A DNA stretch of 64,000 bases from Inia geoffrensis (lineage: Eukaryota > Chordata > Mammalia > Artiodactyla > Iniidae): NCBI GenBank assembly GCA_036417435.1, contig CM070904.1, positions 19,264,835 to 19,328,834 on the forward strand, read 5' to 3'. Under the pieces are notes generated by a model that worked only from the letters and a program-made list of their open reading frames with translations, was not told the DNA's origin and did not search any database. Shown in pieces: positions 57,100-64,000 of this stretch; positions within the stretch are counted from its first letter, which is position 1, and every line of letters starts with the position of its first letter. The position numbers and the translations under genes were made by a program.

Positions 57100-58165
57100 G
57101 ATCTTCCCACGCGTATTGTGCACCTACCATGTGCCAGATGCTGTGCCAGGCACTGCGGATGTAGAACAGGACGCACGCAGCCCTGAAACCCATGGAGCTC
57201 CCATGGCTGAGAAGACTGGCATGAAAAACACATGTTCCAAGTTAAATATGTCCAAACGTACGGTGTGCGGCCAAGAAGCATGGGGTGATGGGAGCTTATA
57301 ACAGGGGGCTCAGACATGAGGTCTTGGATGGCTTCTTGGAGGGAGTGGTCTTTCAGCAGAGAACTGAACAATGGATAAGAATAAGCAAGGTGAGAAGAAG
57401 GGAGCCTGGCTGGATAAGAGCCCCGAGGCAGGAGGGAGTTGGCTGGCTCCAGGAAATGAGAAACGGTGAGGTGTTGGAAGCAGACACAGCACACAGGGTA
57501 CAGGAAAGCCTGAAGGAATAAGTCAGGGCAGATCCTATAGGACTTGTTAAAGATTTGGAACTTTATTATAAGGTTTCAGTTATTCTGAGGTTTCAATAAT
57601 AAGCCATTTAAAGGTTTTAACAAGGGGGTGACATGAACTTTTCAACTTAATGAGATGATCCTGGCTCGTTTGGAGAGTGGCTTGGGCAGGAGTGATTTCG
57701 AACCAAACCAGTCAGTGAGCTTTTGCCTCATCCAGCCATGAGATGAGGGCAGCCCCATTAGGAATCTTACAGTGGAGGTGGTGAGAAGGGGACAGATGGG
57801 GGAGGGAAGAGTGACAGGCTTAGAGATGGATTGGATTTGGGAGTGATGGGGAAGTAGAACAGGATGACTTGCAGGTTTGCAGCTAGAAAAATCTCAGTGA
57901 ATGGCGGTAGAGTTTATTAAAATTGGGAGCAGAGGAGGGAGAGCAGGTTTCAGCTGGTGGTTGGTCATTACTTCAGTTTGGACGTGTCCCAGGATAGGTG
58001 CAGATGAGTTACCCAAGCCATGACATTGAGTTGGGGGCTGGCTGTGGATGCCTACTGAAGCTGGTAATGTTGATTTGGGACCTGCGTATCCCCAGATGCG
58101 GTATTTCAAGTCAGAGGCATGGAGGTGGTATCCAGAGAGGGGCAGTGAGATGCGTATAGAGCCAG
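57100..58165 (+). mobile_element. Ancient interspersed repeat (shared family, copy 3)
   Basis: Longest copy of the family also seen at 14.1, 28.3 and 62.2 kb: tgtgcacctaccatgtgccagatgc ... ctccatggctgagaag ... gggggtgacatgaac ... aggatgacttgcaggtttgc. Frames inside it are not genes. Confidence 0.6.
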
Positions 58166-58188
58166 GACAGAGCCCAGAGGTGCTCTGC

Positions 58189-58703
58189 TGTCACTGAGTC
58201 CAAGCTCGTACTACTCACCACATGAAAGGCCACTGAATCGAGAGACGAGTTGTCGGGGCAAGGAGTAGTGACTTTATTTGGAAAGCCAAAAGACCAAGAA
58301 GATGGTAGACTGGTGTCCCAAAGAACCATCTTGCCTGAGTTAGAATTCAGGCTTCTTTTATACTAAAAGTTGGAGGCATGTGGCTCGTTGTTGCAAACTT
58401 CTCGGTGGGGGAATCCTTTGTTCTTGCAGCTGTCTGCCTAGGTCAGGTCAGGATGTTGCTGTAAACTTCCAACAAGACAGATGTTATTCTCTGTCCTGCA
58501 ACTTTTTATCTTTATATGAATGGAAAAGTGTTATACCTTTAAAGGTCAGAGCCTTGAAGGTGGGCCATCCTGTCTATTTCAGGCTGTAGGCAACATTCTT
58601 AACTTGTAGCAAAAGCAATAGAATACAAAGGTTGACATAAAAGAAACACATCCAATACGGAGTCACATTTGTTCTTCCCTATATTATACCTCCCTATATT
58701 ACA
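58189..58703 (-). mobile_element. Solo LTR, ERV type
   Basis: Minus strand begins TGTAATATAGGGAGG and ends TCAGTGACA. AATAAAGTC (complement near 58271-58279) marks the polyadenylation region. ~515 bp; no clear target duplication. Confidence 0.7.
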
Positions 58704-58739
58704 CAACCATCAGGTTGGGGAGACAGCACGTGAGGTAAC

Positions 58740-59799
58740 AGATGCAGAATAGCTTTAAAAATTAAAGCAGGATGTTATTGTTGGACAGGACTGGCTTTAC
58801 TGAATGTGAATAATAATGCACATCGTTGACAATGACTGCTGCACTTGGATAGGGGAGACGATACTTAATGTTCCCAAATCTGCAAGACTATTTCCTCAAA
58901 GTTCTTTTGGCCCCTCTGAAAAGAAAGCCCACCAGGAGGGATTTATTCTTATCAGGTCATGCTGCAGTAATTTCATTTTCAAATCATTAACGGGAAGGCA
59001 TCCTCATCCGATCATTCTTGACACAAAACCCTATCTTAGAAGCCTGACACCATCTCCTCAACTCTTCTGAGAGCATTTTGGATTCCATTTGAGACCCTCA
59101 GCTTTAAATAAAACACAGACATAAGCCTGGATTCTTCGTGAACCTCTTTTGATCTCTCTCCCATCAGCTGAATTCATTTTTTTGCCTCCTGTTCTGGTAT
59201 TTGGTTATAGATTGTTCCAGGAATTTCATTGCTCACTTACATGATATGAGCAGATACAGGGGAGCTGAACTCATTATCTAATTTACTTTGAAGCTAAATT
59301 CTAGATGGTATTTATGGAGAGGGGAAGAGCAGCTTACGATGAGCGAGAATAGTCTTCAGTGCCGAAATTAAATGAATTTTCATAGGAAAGTATCCTTCCC
59401 CGAACTCTTCCTGTGCACGGGAGTGGGGACGGGGCAGAGGTTATTGCTTTCCATCAGATAAATCCAGTCAAAAGCAGACATTCTGCAGGAGTCTAGCCTG
59501 CCAGCCTCCTATTCAAAGGTAGTTCACTTCTTTGAATTCCATCAAGCGTCTGGTACAATAACAGGAAAGTTTACTGTGTTCACTTTACATGAAAAGAGGC
59601 CCTTTCAAGGTGATACCCTCCCTTGTCATAGAGTGTGTTAGAGGGGTTTTTTATTTCTTGACAGTTTTTTTTACCATGACACCTAGAAAGAAGAAATTTG
59701 CATTGGAATACCCTAATTTGAATTTGGGATTCGGAAAGCATTTGATCTTCCATCCTCCCGAAGGACTCTCGAGCTGAGGGCAGGCTGCTGGGGCAGCGT
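58740..59799. other. Repeat-free unique block
   Basis: About 1 kb without any recognised repeat or domain-bearing ORF. AT-rich with several TAAT and GATA-like motifs. Candidate conserved non-coding DNA, unverified. Confidence 0.35.
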
Positions 59800-60015
59800 G
59801 TTCAACGGCATCGACTCTGGACCGGGTCGCCTGGGTCTGAGTTCTGGCCTTGTCCTCATCAGCTGTGTGAGTTTAGGCAGGTCATTTAACCCATTCGTAC
59901 TTTAACTTTCTTATCTGTGTACTAGCAGTGAAATTCAGTAGGGGCTTTTTGTACGGTTTAGATAAGTGAGTGTACGTTAAGTGCATAGAAGAGTGTCTGA
60001 AATACACGCACTACA
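59800..60015 (+). mobile_element. MIR
   Basis: Shows atcgactctggaccgggtcgcctgggtctgag ... agctgtgtgagtttaggcaggtcatttaacc. Confidence 0.8.
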
Positions 60016-60079
60016 TTAACTTTAGCTGGTATTACCTCCACCCTGGGCAGCTGATTGGATTGTATAGTAAGTAGTGTGA

Positions 60080-60300
60080 GTGGCCATTCACTGACCACTG
60101 CTATGCTCTGTGCTTTGTATGCATGTATCTCCTTTAGCTTTTCTTAACAATAATTCCTTGAAGTACATACTACTGTTTCATCCATATCACAGAGATATAA
60201 GTCCGTGGGCACAAAGCTGGTAAGTAGCAGGGCTGAGATTCAAACCCAGGTCTATGTGGCTCCAGATCCCAGCAGGTTGGTACCATAGCTCAGTCTGCAC
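60080..60300 (-). mobile_element. MIR
   Basis: Complement of MIR: ctgaccactgctatgctctgtgc ... gtaagtagcagggctgagattcaaacccagg. Confidence 0.75.
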
Positions 60301-60944
60301 CTATACTGGGACATGTGCAAACATGCTGTGGACACTGGGTGTGGGTGTGGATGTGTGCTGAGAGTGGAGTAGAGGATGGAGGAGAGAAGAGAGGATGGGG
60401 TCATTTGGAGAGGAGGCCTTCTTAGCCTAATTAACCGGATAACAGACTGTTACGGAGCCTCCCTGCCCCTTGTCATTCTTCCTGGAGAGGAATTGTGAAA
60501 GGACAGGAAGTTGGGGAGGCATTCAGGGTTCCCATCTTCCTGGAATTTGGAATTTGTCCTTCTTCTTACAACGCTACCTTCTATCAATTTCCTTCATTAC
60601 AGTCTCCACTCCTTGCTTCTCTAGCTCCTTGAACCCCCCAAACCTATATGTCCTTGAACCCCCAAAACCTATGTGTGTGTGTTGAAGGAGGGATAAATGA
60701 GTCAGGGCTTCAGGGCAGAGTGGCGGGAGCCCCGTTTCCAGGTGGTGGAAAGAAGTTTGGCCTGGAAGTGAGGAGATCTAAGTCTTGGTCCTCTTGTCTG
60801 CTAGTGACTAGCCGGAAAACCCTAGTAAAGTCGCAGAATCTCTCTGGGCCTTATCTGTGAGTTGAGGGTTGGAAGGTATCTGACATCTCGTGGTTTTGGT
60901 CAGCCTTCAGGATTTCTGACCTCTGGGAGCTACCTTGGTGGCAG
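60301..60944. other. Unique sequence with one MIR
   Basis: 60750-60890 fits MIR on + (gtgaggagatctaagtcttgg ... gaatctctctgggccttatctgtgag). 60625-60672 has a small cccccaaaacctatatg duplication. Confidence 0.45.
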
Positions 60945-61085
60945 TGAGAATGGTGGTGGTAAGGTGGTGGTGGTGATAATGGTGGTGGAAGGGGAGATGG
61001 AGCTGGTGATGATGGTATACATGGTGCCAGAGGTGGTAATGGTGGCGCAGGTGGAGGTCATGGTCATGGCGGTGGAGATGGGAGA
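60945..61085. repeat. Degenerate GGT/GAT minisatellite
   Basis: Strong G/T-rich trinucleotide-like array (ggtggtgataatggtgg...). Translated on the minus strand it gives a His-rich frame with no biological support. Confidence 0.85.
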
Positions 61086-61109
61086 CGATCAGAGAGGTGC
61101 TGATAGTCA

Positions 61110-61290
61110 CAACTAACAGTAAGCCCTTATCTGGTACCAGGCATTGTACTTAGCACTTTATGTCCATTATCTCATCTAATCATCTCAGCAGCTGTTGTAA
61201 TCTCCACTTTTGCATATAAGAAGCCTGAGCTTTAGAGGTGAAGTCTGAGCATCCCACGGTGGGCAGAGTTGCCTAGGTCAGGAGGAGACA
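61110..61290 (-). mobile_element. MIR
   Basis: Shows agcccttatctggtaccaggcattgtacttagcactttatg ... tagaggtgaagtc. Confidence 0.7.
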
Positions 61291-62164
61291 AAGGTGCGGG
61301 TGCTAGGATATATGTCATTGGAAAACGTATGATAGGCACAGAGTGGGAGGGGAGTTAATCTGGGAAGTTAAACATCTTCATGTTCTGCTCTCCCCAACCC
61401 CTCTCCCTCTACAAGCAAGTTGTTTCCAGGTGCATTTAGGGTCATAACTACAGGAGTTCATTCTCCTGAGGCCACATAGTATGTAACAGAGAAATAGTCT
61501 CCCACCACCTTTACCAGTTGCTCTTCTGGGTGATTCCTCTTCATTTCTCTCTGAGTTTCGCCCTTTGGTTCAGACCCCAACCCTTATGCTTTGGGTCTGG
61601 GGGCTGCAGCTCTCTGATAAAGACTTGTAGCATCTTCACGGGGGACCGTGATTTAGGGGGTCCCTGAAGTGACTATCTGGGGCAAGTGAATGTCCTCCAA
61701 CATGTGTCTTTTCTATATCCTATTTCACCCGTTGATCCTCACCTACACTCTGTACCCCATGAGGCCATCTTGGAGAGAAACAGGAGAAGAAATGGGTTTA
61801 TAGCTCAGAGAATACAGGGCTGGGATAGTAGTGCATGGTCTGGGAGGCTAAGGCTGCCGGCGTCTGAAGGCATCTGTCAGAACCAAGCCTCCGCAGCCCT
61901 GTCTCGACCTCCTCCTTGGACCTGGGGGTCCTGGCCTTGCTTGAATGAAAGGTGATTCCTTCTTTCAAGTCCCACTCTCTCCTCCTCTTTTCCTCAGGAT
62001 GGGCATGGTAATGATGTAGGCACTGGGTCCGGTGTCAGTAGGCTCAGTGTACTGACCCCTCTGGATGGGGACGCTGGCTTCAGATGGATCCTCTATACAT
62101 GAGGTGAATGCAAGTGAAATGCTCTCCGGATATCCAGCCCCTCACCTGACCTCCGACACCCCTT
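61291..62164. other. Unique non-coding sequence
   Basis: No repeat or gene recognised. Confidence 0.4.
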
Positions 62165-62460
62165 CTCCCTCCCGCAGATGTTTATTGAGCAATTACTATG
62201 TAAAGATGTTCTGTTACGTGCTGAGGATACGACAGTGAAGATGGAACCTCCTGACCTCATGGAGTTTATGGTCTAGTTTACACTACAGTGTTATAATGAC
62301 AGGGGCAGGAGGTAAAGGTGCTGGTGATCTCATAGCAGGGAACCTGGTAGAGGCTTGTGGAGACAAGGAAGGCTTCCTAGAGGCAGTGACGCTTTGCAAA
62401 CACTATAAGAGCTGGACCAAGCACGGCAGTGGCGTGAGAGGAGGAGAGAGGGAGGAAGGG
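62165..62460 (+). mobile_element. Ancient interspersed repeat (shared family, copy 4)
   Basis: Shows atgtttattgagcaattactatg ... ctcatggagtttatggtctagtttac ... gacaaggaaggcttcctagagg. Confidence 0.6.
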
Positions 62461-64000
62461 ACAGAGAAGGAATAGTGGAGGACGAAGAAGATGTGGTTCA
62501 GGCAGAGTGGTCAGCGTGTGCGGGGGCCTGGAGACCGGAAAGAACAGATGGGACGGCTGCTTGCCCCACCCCGGCCCGGCCTGCCTCAGTCACAAGCACC
62601 CGATGCGGGTTCTCCCAGGGTTCCCAGTCCCGTGACACAGAGGGGCCTCAAGCCGGGAGCGGGGCCCACAGGCGCGTTGGCGCCTCTCCGCGCTCCTGAA
62701 ATGCCCGTGTTGCCTCTGCTGCGCGGGCTTGGCTGAGCCCCACTTCATCCAAAAGCTGCTTGGTTTCGCCGGGCTCTGGGGGGAGCTCGTGACCAGTGCA
62801 AAACACCGTAAGACTGGGAGGCCCTGTATTTGGACTCCGGGGCTGTGTGAATTTGGGCCCCGCTTCCCGCTTCTCTGAGGCTGGGCTCATCTCTAAGTTT
62901 TTTTGTGTTTTGTTTTTCAGTGCTTGCATTCTGGGGTTTTAATTCTCTACCATTTGCAGGGAGCTACATTCTCTTAGAAACTGCAGCCTTTCAGCCATAA
63001 AGCAGTGTTTCCGAGTGGCACGGCCATCACCGGGGGGTGGCGTGAGTTGATCCCTGGAGAGGACGGCCCCGTCATCACACGGTCTGTCGCTTCCCCCGCA
63101 GGCTTGGAGGGCACCATAGTCCCCGTTACCACCACCCACGCCCGGGCTGTGCATTACTAGGGAGGAAGCATTCGGCTTCACTTGTCTGCTGAGAAATAGC
63201 TACGGGCTTCTGTACCTACCCCAGACACAGGGACGTCGTTATCGGCTGATTCAGAACAGACTGCATAGAAAGCCACACAGCTACATACGGTTGAGATCCA
63301 CATAGAAAAATATTTATTTAACAGTTTTCGGTTGATCATTGACCATGCATTCATAAAGGCAAAGAACAGAGGCACTAAACCACAATGACGACCCTAAATG
63401 CTGCTTACTTTGAGTGCAAGGGGGGCGTCCTACAGCTCCCAGACAAGGAGGGCTTGTTTTAGAAATATATATATTGTTGTAGTGATTTATAATTTTTCTT
63501 CTTGTACTGAAGTTGACGGAGCAGAATGGGATGGGTGTCATGCTTAGCAAATTGCAGGCCATCTGGAATCTGGGTCTCTGGTGGCTGGAGCCACACTGGG
63601 GGGACCCTCCTTTCCTGGGCTCCGTCAAATAGCTGGGGCAAGGATGGGACATCAGACCATCTGTCCTCATGCACAGAAGCAGCCATCATTTTAAAGCTGT
63701 GACCTGCGCCCTTCTCTGAAAACCAAATCCCAACAGCTCTTCTATCTTCTCCTAAAGAATATTTCTCAATAGGAAAGAGAACAAGGTGGCAGATCAGAGT
63801 TTTAAATGAAGGTCTCTAAGCTGATGGGGTTGTGGAAAAAGTGACCACAAGGCATCCAGGCAAGCCCTGGCAGGGTCAGAGGACATAGGACATGGAGTGG
63901 CTCTCAGCCGGGGGGAAGAAGGGGGAGAATGTCCAGTGCACAGCCATCACCTGCGTTCCTCACAACCCACCTCTGCTGCTTCCAAAGCCCCTCACTTTCC
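62461..64000. other. Unique sequence, GC-rich then AT-rich
   Basis: 62500-62760 is GC- and CpG-richer. 63290-63540 is AT-rich with a minus-strand TAAATAAATATTTTTC motif (near 63305-63320), which could be a polyadenylation region. No exon or domain found, so a 3'UTR reading is only a possibility. Confidence 0.35.

Noticed and set aside
60907..61110. His-rich protein (possible metal-binding)
   Set aside because: Translation of a GGT/GAT minisatellite on the minus strand.
62475..62736. CpG-island promoter and first exon
   Set aside because: GC-richer, but CpG density is moderate, overlapping frames lack domains and no convincing splice or start context is visible.
1..64000. A previously undescribed multi-gene biological system
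   Set aside because: No coding genes beyond transposon relics were found. The interest here lies in transposon structure and possible regulatory DNA, not in a gene system.

Overview
The window is a stretch of mammalian nuclear DNA, almost certainly from a cetacean. The diagnostic signal is a set of about fifteen tRNA-derived SINEs of the CHR type. Their heads read gggcttccctggtggcgca (or its complement), and the short CpG-rich subtype occurs in nine copies. Such elements are typical of whales and dolphins; a toothed whale is plausible but not proven. MIR, L2, MLT1-like, hAT-like and several L1 generations give an ordinary mammalian background. I found no protein-coding exon I can defend, no functional RNA gene, no CRISPR array and nothing prokaryotic. 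Nearly all open frames lie in transposable elements or low-complexity DNA.

Layout. 1-3149: an old minus-strand endogenous retrovirus (leader plus 5' LTR), cut by a dimeric SINE. 4100-10690: an old LTR-like repeat split by a 5.75-kb full-length L1 flanked by an exact 13-bp duplication. 10.7-22.7 kb: ancient repeats, six CHR SINEs, one solo LTR and microsatellites. 22.7-23.5 kb: a short L1. 24.7-28.3 kb: a 5'-truncated L1 that appears to carry 745 bp of 3'-transduced DNA inside one target-site duplication. 28.3-45 kb: MIR, L2 and MLT-type relics, SINEs, two old L1 fragments, a palindromic hAT-like element at 41.7 kb and an AT-rich repeat-free block at 34.4-35.0 kb. 45-50 kb: GC-richer, mostly unique DNA with a TATA-bearing LTR. 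50-60 kb: MLT1, L1M, SINEs and three more LTRs. 58.7-64 kb: mostly unique DNA with MIR relics and a GGT-rich minisatellite.

Reading it as a whole. All seven L1 segments are on the minus strand, and most LTRs of recent type are too. L1 and LTR elements are selected against in the sense orientation inside genes, so the simplest inference is that the window lies in an intron of a gene transcribed on the + strand. The host gene cannot be named from this sequence. The best-supported unusual items are the L1 3' transduction, a 42-nt copy of a distant local sequence inside a SINE tail, and the palindromic DNA transposon that could fold as one long hairpin. Family names are by recognition only. Boundaries are firm where a target-site duplication is given and approximate elsewhere.
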